Assembly (NCBI GenBank): GCA_905250115.1 | Contig: CAJNOI010000223.1 | Coordinates: 62,001 to 126,000, forward strand | Length of the DNA: 64,000 nucleotides | DNA from: Adineta steineri | Taxonomy: Eukaryota > Rotifera > Eurotatoria > Adinetida > Adinetidae | Direction of reading: 5' to 3' | Shown: positions 44,425 through 63,932 of the stretch, piece by piece | Position numbering within the stretch: position 1 is the first letter of the stretch | How the letters are laid out: every line of letters starts with the position of its first letter | The notes under the pieces: model-generated | Databases searched by the model: none | Seen by the model: only the letters and a program-made list of their open reading frames with translations | Told to the model about the DNA's origin: nothing | Program-made: the position numbers and the translations under genes

Positions 44425-45028
44425 AACTGAACTGATTTTTTTTTCGAAAATAAAATAACTGAATTCACACATCTTCTTTATTTTCATTTGAATAATCAAT
44501 CGTCAATAGATATGAAGCCATCTACTTATACTCTCAAGAGAACTACACCAGCTGCTATTTATTCTATTCCCTTATCGATCATTTACGCGAAAAATAATTC
44601 AACAACAGACATAACCTCAAAGTAGTTCTTTGAACTCTCCGATGGTGTTGATTCTAATATGTAATGTAAAAAAACACGTGGTCGATTTATTTTTGTAGAT
44701 GACAACGACGAGAATGTACTTGCGTTTTTTTATTCTTCACGTAAAGTGGTACTTTTTTTTTAATGTATATTTGTATTAACATATTTTTTTTTCTTCCTTC
44801 CAACCCTCGTTATTTTTCTTGGATGAGAATCGTTACTAAAGGAAAGAGGAAGGTAAGAAGAAAAAAAAATAAAAAAGTGCGGCTTCATGTATACTCGATA
44901 AAAGTATACCTTCTTTTACTTTTGATTACTCACATGGGCGTGTAAGTATATTTTATCTCCAGTTACTTTATTTTTTTACTACTCATCATATGTTAAATTA
45001 TAGAAAATAAAAATTTTTAACTTCATAT
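44425..45028. other. Intergenic, nothing seen
   Basis: Short spacer between the second GPCR gene and the ABCC gene, with AATAAAA near 44449 as a likely polyadenylation signal. No other feature. Confidence 0.45.
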
Positions 45029-51271
<6,243 letters not shown>

Positions 51272-51888
51272 AAACATACACACGACAAATAGTTTCAACT
51301 AATTTCTATCCTTGTTTTTTTTTGAAGAAAGAAATTGTTCATAGCATATCTAGAATAAATATCAAACTTAATAATGTATAGCAAGAACTGAGCATAAACA
51401 TTTCACTTTTTCTATAGAGGTATTCAAATTCCTAATCGATGTACTGGCTAACTAGACGAATATAGTATAAAAATAGTTTTTTTTAGTAGAGGAAATATAG
51501 TACCAATTCCATCTATAAGAATATTTAAAATGCATCACTCATTCGTTTATTTTCTATACCCTGTCCCTGCATTCCTTAGAATACATCAATGATCTGTACC
51601 TTATCTTATATCTGCTCCAAATTTTTTTTCTCTGCTATTTGCCGTTGTATTTTATCTTCTTCTAATTTTTGTCCTTCAATGAATCATTTTTTTTTGTCGT
51701 TCTCCACTCTCGTTGTAGATATGCCGAACGCTTGAGTCAATAACTTACTCTCATGATGCACATAACCTGACTTGTTTGTCCTTCTGTCTGTTTTTTTCTT
51801 CTTATGCACATGGTGTAACGCAAAATTTGTAATAACAAAAATATAATGTTAAAAAAATATTTCACATTACTTTTCTATTGAAGATAAA
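51272..51888. other. Intergenic, nothing seen
   Basis: Spacer with T-rich tracts between the ABCC gene and the methyltransferase gene. No coding frame or paired repeat noticed. Confidence 0.45.
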
Positions 51889-52739
51889 ATGGGGTCTATT
51901 ATCAAGTTCATCTTTGGATCATTCGCACTATTCATTGCATTCATTGCTATTGGTTTGGGTTATTTGAAAACTGATGACACTGTTCGACAAAAACGTACGT
52001 ATAATCAAAAATATGCCTCATGACTAATTACATAGAATAAGAATTCAATTTATAAGATTTTCTGTTAATTCAATAATATCTATATTTGTTAATTCTAGTT
52101 TTTGCCACAGTTTTAAATACATGTTCTAACGAAAACGATACGGCAATTATGAATCTTCGATGCAATGAAGTTCTTAGTCATTCGCGTATTCACGGTCATG
52201 TATTAGAAATTGGTACGGGCACTGGAATCAATTTTGCATGTTTACATAACAATACACGTATTATTGATTATACTGGCATCGAACCGAATTACCACATGCA
52301 TTATTATGCAAATGCAGCTACAGACCGATGGAATATTCCGTTTAAAGTGCGCTTGTCGACTAATTCAGCGACCAATATGACTGACATCGAATCGAATAGT
52401 ATCGATACGATCATAATGACATTTGTTCTATGTAGTATACCCGACCCATTACCTAAACAATTGCTTATTGAAGCACATCGTGTTTTGAGATCTGGCGGAG
52501 AATTACATCTATTGGAACATGTTCTATCCGATCCAAATGTAAAACCAATAACAAATTCATTTCAAAAATTAATTGAACCTATATGGACTATAGTTGGTGA
52601 TGGTTGTCGCTTTATACCAACTGGAAACTATTTAGATGAGATGAAAACAGTCTATTCCAAAGTCAACTATGAAAATATCGAAATACCCGTTCCATTGCTT
52701 TTAATTAAAGACGCTATCAAAGGTGTACTTATCAAATGA
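51889..52739 (+). CDS. TMT1/METTL7-type membrane-anchored methyltransferase
   Basis: Two exons, 51889-51994 and 52099-52739, encode 248 aa. The N-terminus has a hydrophobic anchor (FIFGSFALFIAFIAIGLGYL). The SAM-binding motif I is VLEIGTGTGINF, followed by an acidic strand end in YTGIEPN. Later motifs are TFVLCSIPDP and AHRVLRSGGELHLLEHV. The tail IEPIWTIVGDGCR matches the DGC segment of METTL7/TMT1 proteins. These enzymes sit on the ER or lipid droplets and methylate small thiols. All SAM-site residues look intact. The closest alternative is a generic class I (UbiE-like) methyltransferase, but the anchor plus the DGC tail favours TMT1. Confidence 0.8.
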
Positions 52740-55086
52740 ACCATTTTAATCGTTCGATGTTTCGCTATTATTATTTTTGTGTCATTCTTTTCCATAAATC
52801 GAAAAAAGTCTGTTTGTTCGTATATTTAGATTTCTTGAAAATGATAAATGCATCTTGAGTATTGAGGGCGAGTGTGGTATGGGTTTAGAATGGATTTAAC
52901 ATCCACACCCTATACGGGCGTCGAATATTCATCTGATAATGATTTGAAATTATTGTTCATTGGTCCCACAAAATGCGTCACCGTCGCAAGCTCCTTCTGA
53001 TGATATAACAATATTCCCTATCTATTGTGTAGTTCCTCTGCCAATCTATCTTATACCCACATCCACACCCATCCTCAAGATCTAACATCTTTCGATATTT
53101 TCAATACTCAATTTCGTCTTTTCACTTTACACAAACGTACTTTTTCTGTTTCTGTATGAAATCGAAAGTTAATGATTACTTTCGCGCAGAGGACAATGGC
53201 ACGTTTTTTTTCACTATCATTGTTTGTATGAAAAATAAATCCAATTTCTGTTTGAAGAGAAGAACAGCGCATTGACATTTTAATTGCTTTCTACTGTATA
53301 ATCAGCATTCGGATGAATGAAAGTGAAAACAAACTGCATTGCAAGTAACACTCAGCTTGCTAAATGCTTTTAATGGAAGAGCACATGAATCAGTAACACT
53401 CTACACAATCAAATATTTTTTGTGCGCAATTCCTTCAGTGGCTCGATATTCAAAAAAATACTGCTATTTGGTACTCTTTAAATATGTTTTAGTTGATAGT
53501 AAAGACCATTTTTCTCTTTCTAGTTGTCGCAGGAATGTAAATGACGGAATTGTTAGATCAGCTGTATAATTTTGTTTCATACAGTGACGTGTATTTATAT
53601 CATATCTAATTTTCAAATAATATTGCCAATTTGTTATCACTCTTCGGATTCAAAATACAAAATGATGTACTTCTCCCTTTCAATCTAGATTTTCTTTTGA
53701 AACGTTGTAGTTTTCGATTATTATGACATTTATTTATTTACTATTCTGATTTTATCTAAAAAAATAATGATAATGTAATAATCGATGTAAAGATTTTTAT
53801 TTTCAATATGTAGAAAATAAAAATAAATATGAATTGATAGCACTATTATTGATTTCAAAATAAATGGCTTCTGATATCGTATAATGCCCGAAATTGATGC
53901 ACATAGGTACTTCGACAAGGTTTACAATCTGTGGTACACCAGAACATAAAATAAGTATATCACTAACGCTGACATACGAACCCACGGCTTCAAGAGGGTC
54001 ATGTTTTTCTCTTTTCTCTCATATGTATAACTTATTTTCCTTTCTTTCCTTCTACTCTCTTATGTAAAAAGCCAAGATCTTCTTCACACAAAAAACGTTC
54101 GAAAGAAAAATAAAAGAGAAAGTGAGAAATTTTTTTCTCTCTTTGAGCGAAGTCATGCATTCATTTGCTGTTTTTTTTCGCAATCGAAAACACCTACTAC
54201 AACAAGCTGAAGTGGCAAACAAAATGTTAAGGTAACGTTTGATTTTTAGCTTTCGTTGCGAAAGAGCACATGACTAACATACAAACAGTGATTTCAACAG
54301 CTCTTAAAAGGCAGAGCAAATTTGCGTTGCTAATGTATTTTTTAGTTTAGCGATTTGAGTTTATATACTATTCAATGCAGAATTGTATAGGTTACATTTT
54401 GATGAAAAGTATTTTTTGAAAATCATCAGGTGAAATTAATCAATATTAAGTAATAGGTAAAGAGAATTTTTATTTGAATTTCAACCTTTTAAGTACATGA
54501 TCAAGAAGAGAAGAGCGTTGATATCTGAATGAAATAGTGCGTATAATGAGAACTCGAATGAATAAATTTAAAAGTATATTATCATCGCAGATTTGTACGC
54601 TATTTTGAAAGCTATTGAAATCACTATTTGTATGTCAGTAGTAAGTGCTCTTTCATGAAAAAAAGCTGAAAAACAAAAAGTGCCTTAAAATTTTGCCTGC
54701 TGGTTTATGAGTTAAAAATATTGGAATTTCTTATGTCTTTGATAATGTATTTCAGGAATATGGCTCTCTAGTTAAGAACAAAGGGAGTATACGAAGGATA
54801 CATGGGAAGTCCAGAGTAGACATACTTCAGTTCCAGTTGAGAGTATGGGTGTCGAAGCAGGCATTGTTTTCACCTTGGATTTAAGTGCGGGCTTGCCCTC
54901 ATCAATCTTGAAGAAAAATAAAGTTTCTAATAGAGCGAATATCTTTTTTCAGACAATTTCGGCGATCATACGTTTGAAGCAGACTTCATACAGAAACATC
55001 GTTCAACAGCATAAACAAAACATTTATTGTGAAACATTGCTTCAAAGGTCGTCTTTATTTGTCTTATTGGAATAAAATACCTTACA
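52740..55086. other. Intergenic with two G-rich hairpin loci
   Basis: About 2.3 kb without a supported gene. It holds the hairpin 52852-52925 and a right-arm fragment at about 53050-53083. Short frames at 53339-53569 and 54845-55075 do not show any family. Confidence 0.5.
52852..52925. repeat. Telomere-like hairpin
   Basis: CATCTTGAGTATTGAGGGCG and GTGTGGTATGGG face ACATCCACACCCTATACGGG. A lone right arm, CCACATCCACACCCATCCTC followed by AAGAT, occurs again near 53055-53083. Confidence 0.5.
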
Positions 55087-56676
55087 ATGATAAAATCGCT
55101 AGCTTTTCTTATCCTTTTAAACTACTTATTCTACTTGTGTGATTGCGGAACACTGCCAACTTCACAAGCAACTGAACAAACACTGATAACAGGCTTGTTA
55201 AGTACATATAATAAAATTATAAGACCAAATACTACAGTATCTGTTGATATCACTGCTGCACTACAACAAATTGTGGCTATAGATGAAAAACAACAAACAA
55301 TGACAACAAGTTTATTTATTTCACAAACTTGGGTGGATAGTCGATTATCATGGACACCTAGTTCAAACGGTAATATCGATGTAGTTATGCTGCCAGTTAC
55401 AAGTTTATGGATACCAGATACAATGATATTGAATTCAGCAGATTCAAGTGGTTATCTCACAGTGAGTACTTATAGTTTGGCATCCGTTGAAAGCTCCGGT
55501 CAGGTATATATGATATTACCCGCATTAACGGTAAAAACAAGATGTAATTTTAATGTTCAATATTTTCCATTCGATAAACAAGTATGCAGCATCAGTTTAA
55601 CATCATGGAGTCAAGGATCTAGTAGACTAGTATATACAGAAAATAGTACTGCAGTAATTGATATTAGTGGATATACCGAACATCCTTTATGGAAACTGAA
55701 TGGAACAGATATGATTGTAGTTCGATCAGAAGATAGATCACCATTTGAAGATAGCTTTGTTGACGTCATAACAATACAATTATATTTACAAAGAAAACCA
55801 TTGTATTTTATCATGAATGGTATATTTGCATGTTGGATATTAAATTGTGTTACTTTGCTATCATACACATTACCCTTTGGATCGCAAATTGGTCTATGTA
55901 AGAATATTCTTGTCCTTTCTTGAATACAAAATAGAACTTAATGTATTTGTATTTTAGGTATGACATGTTTTATGACCTATTCTGTTTATTCATTGAATTT
56001 TTCCAATCTATTTCCACAACAGTCTCAATATTTAATGATGATTACATTATACTTTTTATTATCAATATGTTGGACATTAATATCAATGATATGGTTTGTC
56101 ATATGTAATCACTTTATATCAAAAGCTGAAATGCCAAAGTTTCTTTATATTTTTGCTGGACTATTGCAAAAAAAAGTATTTCTTTTTTGCTTTCCACCGC
56201 CCAAAGATGACAAGAAAAAAGATGTTATTGTTAATAATGATGAACTTAAAAAATCTGGAGATAAAGAAAGTATACAAGCAACAATCATTCAAGAAAAAAA
56301 ATGTGCATCTTGCCAGAAACTATTACCTTCTTGTTTTCGACGGAATGCTAAAGTTGCAAACATTGAAAAAAAAGAAGAGCCTTCTCCCGTTAAAGATGAT
56401 GCACTAACGAAAACAAATAACAGTTACTTTTCGTTACTCGACAAACCAGAAGTTATAGCTACGGACAAAACAGACGAGAAACCGAAGCCAAAATGCGACT
56501 TTTGCGACAGATGCGAAACATGCCAAGCTGATTTCGATAAAGATAAAGCGAAAGGCAAAAATAAAAAAGACATTGAAGCTAGATGCAGTGCCTTAAATTA
56601 TTTTGTCTTTGTTATTTTAGTATTGTTTATGGTTATTTCTGAATTATCAGTATGGGTCTTAATGGCAAATAATTGA
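55087..56676 (+). CDS. Cys-loop (pentameric) ligand-gated ion channel subunit
   Basis: Two exons, 55087-55897 and 55958-56676, 509 aa. A signal peptide (residues about 1-20) precedes the ligand-binding domain with SLWIPDTMI and the Cys-loop CNFNVQYFPFDKQVC (13 residues between cysteines). TM1 is around LYFIMNGIFACWILNCVTLL, TM2 around GLCMTCFMTYSVYSLNFSN, TM3 follows, and TM4 is near the C-terminus (FVFVILVLFMVISELSVWVL). It resembles nicotinic-receptor-like subunits, but loop C lacks the adjacent Cys pair of alpha subunits. The usual Gly-Glu-Lys before TM2 is replaced by GSQ, so ion selectivity cannot be inferred. The TM3-TM4 loop is long, Lys/Asp-rich and has Cys clusters (CASC, CDFCDRCETC). 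Confidence 0.85.
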
Positions 56677-57475
56677 CTTTAACTTTTTTTTCCTTGACTA
56701 AAATATTTTTCTCAATTATTATTAAAATAAAAAACAAAATAATTTCACACTATAAGAATAATAAAATGTGTTTTGATTATTGCTTGAGTGAGAATGAGAA
56801 AATCAAACAGTAAAAAGTTGAACATGAACAACTTTCAGAAAATTGCTTACGTTCTGTTGTTTTCATTTTGATTTCTTTTGCTTCGATTTATCGTTCATTG
56901 TTAAATATTCTCACCTTCAAGCTTCTAATTGAATCAGAGTCAAATACAGAATTACAATAGTATCTATTGATCTTTCTAATCTTCTATACTTATATCAAGA
57001 CGAAATCATTCACCTTCTTCAAAAAAATGTTTATTTTGTTTTCTTTTAGTCTTTCATTCAGCCCTCTTAACTTCTGTTCACCAGGATAGATCTTAGTAGA
57101 CCGCTATTTTTTGGTCGATGATCCCCTTCAAAAATTACACCATTCGATGCAGAATCAAATTCTGCATCCAACACAACCAACTAGAAATTCAGCATGCATT
57201 CAGGAGCGAATGTCAGAAACGAAAATTAGAATCCGCTGCTAACTTTCATTAAGTGAAATAACAGATAAAAACATATTAATGTGTCGATTATGTTTCTTCA
57301 TGAGTCGATACAAGCGTGTTGACGCATTTTTTTTGTGCTTGAATAGCAAGAGGAAAAAAAGAGAAAATGAAAAACAAAATCAATGAAGCGATCCAAATCA
57401 AACGATTTTATATTATGACTGCGCACATAGGTGTGTTATAATACGTATCATTTGATACATTACTGACAAGAAAAC
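56677..57475. other. Intergenic, nothing seen
   Basis: AT-rich spacer between the Cys-loop channel gene and the ABCB gene. No coding frame or paired repeat noticed. Confidence 0.45.
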
Positions 57476-60400
57476 ATGAGCGACGAACAACCATTATTAA
57501 ACAAATCAAAACATTTTTCTGTTCATTATGATGATAATGCTAAAAGTACTAAAAATCTAGCAAGTGATACGTATGATTTAATAATTTACTTACCTTGAAA
57601 AACAAATATGAAATAAAATCTTTTATTTTTTTATAGTCTTTATGATTGGCGACGATGTTTTCGTGGTCCGAAGAGTGTCGACGAGGATTATAAGAAATTA
57701 GACAATGAAGATGAAGATGGAACATATCATCGCAAGGAGACATCAGTTAATATTTTAGAATTAGTAAGTATATATAAAATGAAATACATACTTTGCCCTT
57801 AAAATATAATTTATTTGATTTTATTCTAGTTTCGATTTGCGGATGGGATCGATTATATTCTCATGACTATCTGTGTGATTCTTATACTTATACACACATC
57901 ATGCTTTCTAGTAAGTCTGGTCCTTTTTGGTCGAGTTACTGGGATGTTTGCTACTCATTCATTTACTGTTAGTTGCGAACAACAATATATAGATACACTT
58001 GGATTTAATCAAAACCAAAGTGGATGTCCTTTAGGTATTACTCTCAATTCTCAGAATTATGATCGGTTTTTTAAGTAATAAATTAATACCTGGTATTTAT
58101 TGTTATGTATCTTCCTATATTAGATTGTGTCATCCGCAATCAACCACAAGTCTAACACCAATAATTGCTCTATCAGATTCTGAATTTCGAGCAAATGTTA
58201 TGCATATTATTAAGATGTTATTTCGTAAGTCAAACCAATTTCTTAGATTTAATTAAAATATAATCATGAAATTCATATCGTTTTTATTTTCTATATAAAT
58301 ATAGTTGTCGGTATTATTGCATTTCTATGTAGTTCACTTGAAAATTTTATATGGACGATTTCTGTTAAGCGACAAACATCTCGTATGAGTGTTTTACTTT
58401 TTCGATCACTTATTCAACGTGTAAGTTATACATATGTATATTGTTTCATTTATTCACTAGGTAGCTTTTTTTTTCAGAATGTGAGCTATTTGGATATGAA
58501 TCCAGCTAGTCAATTTAATTCAAAATTATTTGCGTAAGCCATTGCTATTTATATCATATCGAGTTATTTTATATAATAAAATAATTTCTTATATAGTAAT
58601 ATTGATAAGATCGAAATGGGTATTAGTTTTGAATTTTTGGCATTAGCTGCAATTATATTTGTTATGATTGGTAGTGTCATCACATCTTTTATAGTTAACT
58701 GGAAATTAACTCTGATTTTATTTTGTCTTAATCCATTTGTTGTTTGCGCCTCATTAATATTTTCTAGGGTATGAATTATGATATAATTGTTATAATTTTT
58801 CTAAGTTATTATTATAGCTTATGGCTAGTGAAGCAATCAATGAATTAAGAACATATTCAAAAGCTGGACAAATCGTTCAAGAAGTGTTTAGTTCATTACG
58901 AACGGTTCATTCACTCAATGGAAGTAAATTTGAACAAAAACGGTACGTGTATATATATATATGGAACTTATTTATAAATTTGCTATTGTATTTAGATACG
59001 AAAAAGAATTGAGTCCAACTCGTTGGAGTAATATACGCAAAGGTGCTTTACTTGGTGTATTTGTTGGTTGGTTATCTCTTGTGAATTATATAGTTTATGC
59101 AGTTGGTTTCATTTTTGGTTCTCTACTTATGTCTTATGGTGGATATAAGCATAATATATCTATTAGTGATATTCTTGTTGTAAGTAATTTTGAAAAATGA
59201 ATGAGGATTTTATTTTTTATTTATTTTTAGTGTGTTTCTATATCTGCACAATGTATAAGTTTTTTTAGCAAGACTGGCCCATTTTTCCAATCAGTTTCAG
59301 AAGCTCAAGGTGCAGCTGGACCTGTATTTCGACTTATTGATGAGGTAGATTTGAGTAATGACAAGTTTCAACTTAAACACTAAGGATTTTTATGTTACAG
59401 GAACAAGATCCACAAATAAATGAATTAGATCTAATGAAAGATACTTCATTAACTCCAGATTCGACTATAATTGGTGATGTTGCATTTGAGAATGTCAGCT
59501 TTATGTATCCATCTCGAGACACAACACCCGTTTTACGTAATATCAATCTAGTTGCACGTGCCAATGAAACAACGGCTCTTGTTGGTTCAAGTGGTTGTGG
59601 TAAATCATTTCTAATATTTGACAAAAAAACATGTTTTATCATACGCTGAATATTATTAGGAAAAAGTACATGTATATCACTTCTTCTTCGTTACTATGAA
59701 CCTTTATTAGGTCGAGTTACGATTAATGGTAGACCAATTACAGATTTTAATATCAAACAATTTCGACAAAATATTGGAATTGTTAGTCAAGAACCTGTAT
59801 ATTTCTTTGTTTTACGTTTAATTATTTTTTTAATTTTTCTCTTGTGCTAGATATTGTTTGGAATGAATATTTATGAAAATATTCGTCTTGGTAAATTAAA
59901 TGCAACACGTGCTGAAATTGAAGAAGCAGCACAACAAGCTAATGCACATAATTTCATTATGAAATTACCAAATGTTTGTGTTTAATTATTTCTTTATATA
60001 TATATATATATGAATTATTATTTATATTTATAGAAATATGAAACACTTGTTGGTGAACGTGGTGTGCAATTGAGTGGTGGTGAAAAACAACGTATTGCAT
60101 TAGCACGTGCACTTGTTAAACAACCCAGCATTCTTTTGTTAGATGAAGCAACAAGTGCGCTTGATAATGTTAGTGAAAAAATTGTGCAAGAAGCACTTGA
60201 TCGAGCATGTAAAAGTAAGAATTATTTAATTACTATTGATTTAGAGTCCTGCACGGGTGCACTTTCTGGTACCCGAAATTGAACCGCCAATTTTTTTAAC
60301 GCCCGGGTCCGACCCGACCCGGATCCGAACCGGTCTACTCAGTTATTTTTCAAACTATGATGAAATTTCTAAACTTTTATTTAATTCAATAAATATAATA

Positions 60401-63400
60401 TGTTTAGTTTCGTTCATAAGTAACAAAGTTAAATATATATTATGTAAAATTACGTAAAAAAACCAGTGAATCAGGAGTTAGCTGAGACATGTGAGTATTG
60501 CTCTTATCTCACATTCACCCACACCCACACCCACCCATTGTGACTTCTTTTTTCATATTAGTAATAGTATCAGAATAAAATGTTAGAAATTTGGTGATGT
60601 CACTAGTTATCGGTTCGGGTCCGGGTATACACTCCGACCCGAACCGAATTTTTTTACGCCCGATGCCCGAACCGACCCGGCGAATTTTACCCGGTACCCA
60701 GGACCGGGTCGGGTTGGGTACCCGTCCGGTTTCCAGGACACTACTATTGATTATATTATTATTATTAAACTATAGATCGCACAACTATCATTGTCGCTCA
60801 TCGTTTAACTACTATTCAAAATGCTGATAAAATATATGTATTAGATAAAGGAAATGTTATTGAAGAAGGTACACATGAAACATTAATGACAAAAGAAAAT
60901 GGTAGATATCGAACATTAGTTAAAAGTCAACAATCAGAAGGTGTAATTAATGATACTGATCAAATATCTATGGCAACCGCAGTTGCTGAAGATGAAAAAC
61001 AAAGGAGTATGTGTCATCCTCAAGATTTAATTTTGATTTATTTTTTTGTATAGTGGAACGTGTTCGTGCATTTAGTGAAGTTGAAGCTATTGATATCAAG
61101 AGAGTAAGTATTAAATATATGATCATTATTAAAAATTTATTTTTTTGTAGAAACGTTCAATATCATTAGATAAACGATCTTCTTTTATCAGATTAATGTT
61201 CATAAATAAAACTGAATGGATCAATATTGTAATCGGTTGTATAGCATGTATAATAGGAGCATTATGTCTACCAGTGTTCGCTATTCTACTTGCGAAAATA
61301 ATCAATGTAACTAATTTATTTATTATGAAAAGAAAATATATATATATATATCGATTTATATAGGCATTTAAAGATTGTAATAATGTTAATTCACATCGTC
61401 AAGTGTTTATCTCATGTATTTTCTTTATATTATTGGGTCTTTTTATATTGATGATTCGTTTCGTTCAAGTAAAAATCTTCCTCATATATTTTCCTTGTTA
61501 CATTTGTCTCTATAGTATACGGCTTTTGCTATATCAGGATCGAAATTAACACAACGTATTCGTGCAAAAGCATTTAAATGTCTTCTTCGTCAAGAGGTTG
61601 CTTATTTTGATCGACTTGAAAATACTTCTGGTGCTATTAGTTCTCGTCTGTCCACTGAAGCCGCAACTATTCAAGAGTTAACTGGAACAAGATTAGGTAT
61701 TTTATGTGAAGCTTTAGCATTAGCTTTATTTGGTTTATTATTTGGTGTTATCTTCAATCCACAATTAACAATGGTTGTCTTTCCTTTTTTTCTTTTTCCA
61801 AGTCTTATTGCTATTGCTAAAATACAATTGAGTAGATGGTTAAGAAGAACACTCAATCTTATTATTGAACGATCAAGCACAGTAAATTTCTAGTTTTCAT
61901 ATAATACATTCTAACATTTTGTTTTCTTTAGCTTTCTGTTGAAGTTCTTCATAATATACGTACAGTGAAACAATTATCAATAGAAGATGAAGTTTTTCGA
62001 CGATATTCTCAAGATCGATCTGACATAATGACGTTAGCTTTACAAATTCTATTTATCTAAATAATTTTTTTTCTTTATATAGGCTATTTTGGCAACCTAC
62101 AATATTGTCTGCAGCAATGTTTGGCTTATTTTCGGCAATAGATCCATTAATTATAGCTTGTTTATATTGGCGTGCACTTGTTCTAGTTGAACATCATCAA
62201 CTAGATCCAAACAAAATTATAATGTAATTAAAACGATAATTTAATTATATATGATCTTTTTATTTCTTTAGAGTTTTTGCATTTGCTACGTTTGCATTAA
62301 AATCACTAAAAATTGTTGGAATGCTGTAAGAATGTTAGGTTTTTATTTTTGTTTTATATTTTATTACTTCGATTCAAGTGCTGAACGTCTTGGATTTTCA
62401 ATGTCTGCTGCTGATACGTTCTTTGAATTATTTGATCGAACACCAGAGATTGACAATATATCTACTAAAGGAAAAGAATTGGTATGAAAATAAAGATTTT
62501 TATTTGATATAGTTTTATTTTGAATTATCTAGTCTAACTTTCGTGGTGATATTGAATTCGAAGAAGTTAAATTTGTCTATCCAACTCGACCAACAACTCT
62601 TGTTCTTAATAAACTTCGATTATCGGCTAAATCAGGTAAATCAAAGAGATTTCTATCAATTTGTGATTTTCTTTATTTATATTCTCTTATAAGGTCAACG
62701 TGTGGCACTTGTTGGTAGCTCGGGATGTGGAAAATCAACAACTATTCAATTGTTAGAACGATTCTATGATTCTTCACAAGGTCGAGTGGTTAGTATACTT
62801 ATTCTAATATGTATATATCATTAATAAATGTACAATTAGTTACTTGATGGTGTTGATATTCGAGAATTAAATCTTCAATGGCTTCGTTCACGTATTGGTC
62901 TTGTTAGTCAAGAACCAATTTTATTTGATTTAACAATTGCTGAAAATATAACATATGGATTAGAAAATATTCCAATGTCAGAGATTATTGATGCAGCAAT
63001 TAAAGCTAATATTCATCAGTTTATTAATCAATTGCCTCAGGTAAAATTAATATTTAATTAATCTATATTTTCTGTATGATATTTTAAAGGCTTATGATAC
63101 CAGAGTAGGAATGAAAGGTAGTTTTCTATCGGGTGGTGAAAAACAACGTATTGCTATTGCTCGAGTTCTTCTTCGTCGACCGAAAATCTTGTTACTAGAT
63201 GAAGCTACAAGTGCTATGGATTCGTACAATGAACAAGTCAATTTTATTTTGTTTTAAAAAAGCTAATATGTATTTATTTTTCTCGATTATAGATTGTTCA
63301 ACAAGCACTTGAACAAGCTGAAATAGAAGATCCTACTCGAACATCACTTATTATTGCACATCGTTTATCGACTATTCGTTCATGTGATTTAATTTGTGTA

Positions 63401-63496
63401 TTTGAAAGAGGACGTATTGTAGAAAGCGGCACACATACAGATTTAGTACGGCAACGTGGAATTTACTATGGTCTATTGTCTCAAACTAGTGCATAA
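57476..63496 (+). CDS. ABCB-family (P-glycoprotein-type) full ABC transporter
   Basis: A gene of about 28 short exons from ATG 57476 ([11 protein letters not shown]) to TAA 63494-63496, with order TMD1-NBD1-TMD2-NBD2. The N-terminal cytoplasmic part is acidic and carries an LL pair. TMD1 has an extracellular loop with Cys and N-glycosylation sites (NQNQSGCP). NBD1: Walker A GSSGCGKS split by an intron, Q-loop VSQEP, signature [15 protein letters not shown], Walker [13 protein letters not shown], switch VAHRL. NBD2: Walker [11 protein letters not shown]-loop VSQEPILFD, signature [16 protein letters not shown], Walker [13 protein letters not shown], switch IAHRLST. Both sites keep the catalytic Glu. 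Expected role: export of hydrophobic compounds or lipids at the plasma membrane. The intron at 60215-60773 is enlarged by a GC-rich element. Some small exon borders were not checked base by base. Confidence 0.88.
60242..60741. mobile_element. GC-rich TIR element in an ABCB intron
   Basis: Left end TAGAGTCCTG and right end CAGGACACTA are near-perfect inverted repeats. TACTATTGATT flanks both sides (60231-60241 and 60742-60752), so the target duplication is 9-11 bp, which suggests MULE or an atypical hAT. Subterminal regions carry many CGGGTC/GACCCG units and are strikingly GC-rich compared with the intron. A short telomere-like segment (CACCCACACCCACACCCACC) sits in the middle near 60519-60538. 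No coding capacity. Confidence 0.75.
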
Positions 63497-63630
63497 TAAT
63501 AATTACTAAAAGATATTTAAAATGGTTACAAAACTCTATTAACCCTTCTAATACTGTGCATGGACACTTGCGTCCATATGTGTGTAAAATGCTTAATTTT
63601 CGATGAAAAACTAAACTAATCGATATCAGA

Positions 63631-63687
63631 TTGAGGGTGTGGGTGTCAGTGTGATTATTTCTTTCTCACTCACACCCACACCCTCAA
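63631..63687. repeat. Telomere-like hairpin, best-paired copy
   Basis: The left arm TTGAGGGTGTGGGTGTCAGT pairs with CACTCACACCCACACCCTCA; the first 16 bp are perfectly complementary, with a loop of about 12 bp. It best displays the family: TTGAGGGTGTGGGTGT inward. Confidence 0.75.
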
Positions 63688-63748
63688 TATATTAAAAATA
63701 AGGATATTTTTCAATTTGGAAAAAAAATTTCTTTGTATAAACTTTCCA

Positions 63749-63820
63749 GCCGCCGCCGCCGCCGCCGCTGCCGTCGACAGGTGAAAAAAATTCGATCGTT
63801 TTTAGCCGCTGCCGCCGCCG
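63749..63820. repeat. GCC triplet runs
   Basis: A (GCC)n run with GCT and GTC interruptions at 63749-63776, and a second at 63804-63820, separated by an A/T stretch. They look like two halves of one interrupted microsatellite. Confidence 0.75.
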
Positions 63821-63932
63821 ATCAATTCATAGGTTACACCTCTCCCTATTTATATATAGTTATTATTTGCGAAAAGTAGATATTTAGTCAAAATCCTTCC
63901 CTTACGATTATTTTGCTTTTTCAAATATTTTC

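Larger units (their letters stand above)
63497..63932. other. Intergenic with hairpin and GCC triplet runs
   Basis: This contains the best-paired G-rich hairpin (63631-63687) and two (GCC)n runs, 63749-63776 and 63804-63820. The runs lie upstream of the next gene's ATG and stand out against the AT-rich background. Confidence 0.55.

Noticed and set aside
53339-55075. Short open frames between the methyltransferase and channel genes
   Set aside because: No recognisable motif, no clear splice sites and composition like the AT-rich background.
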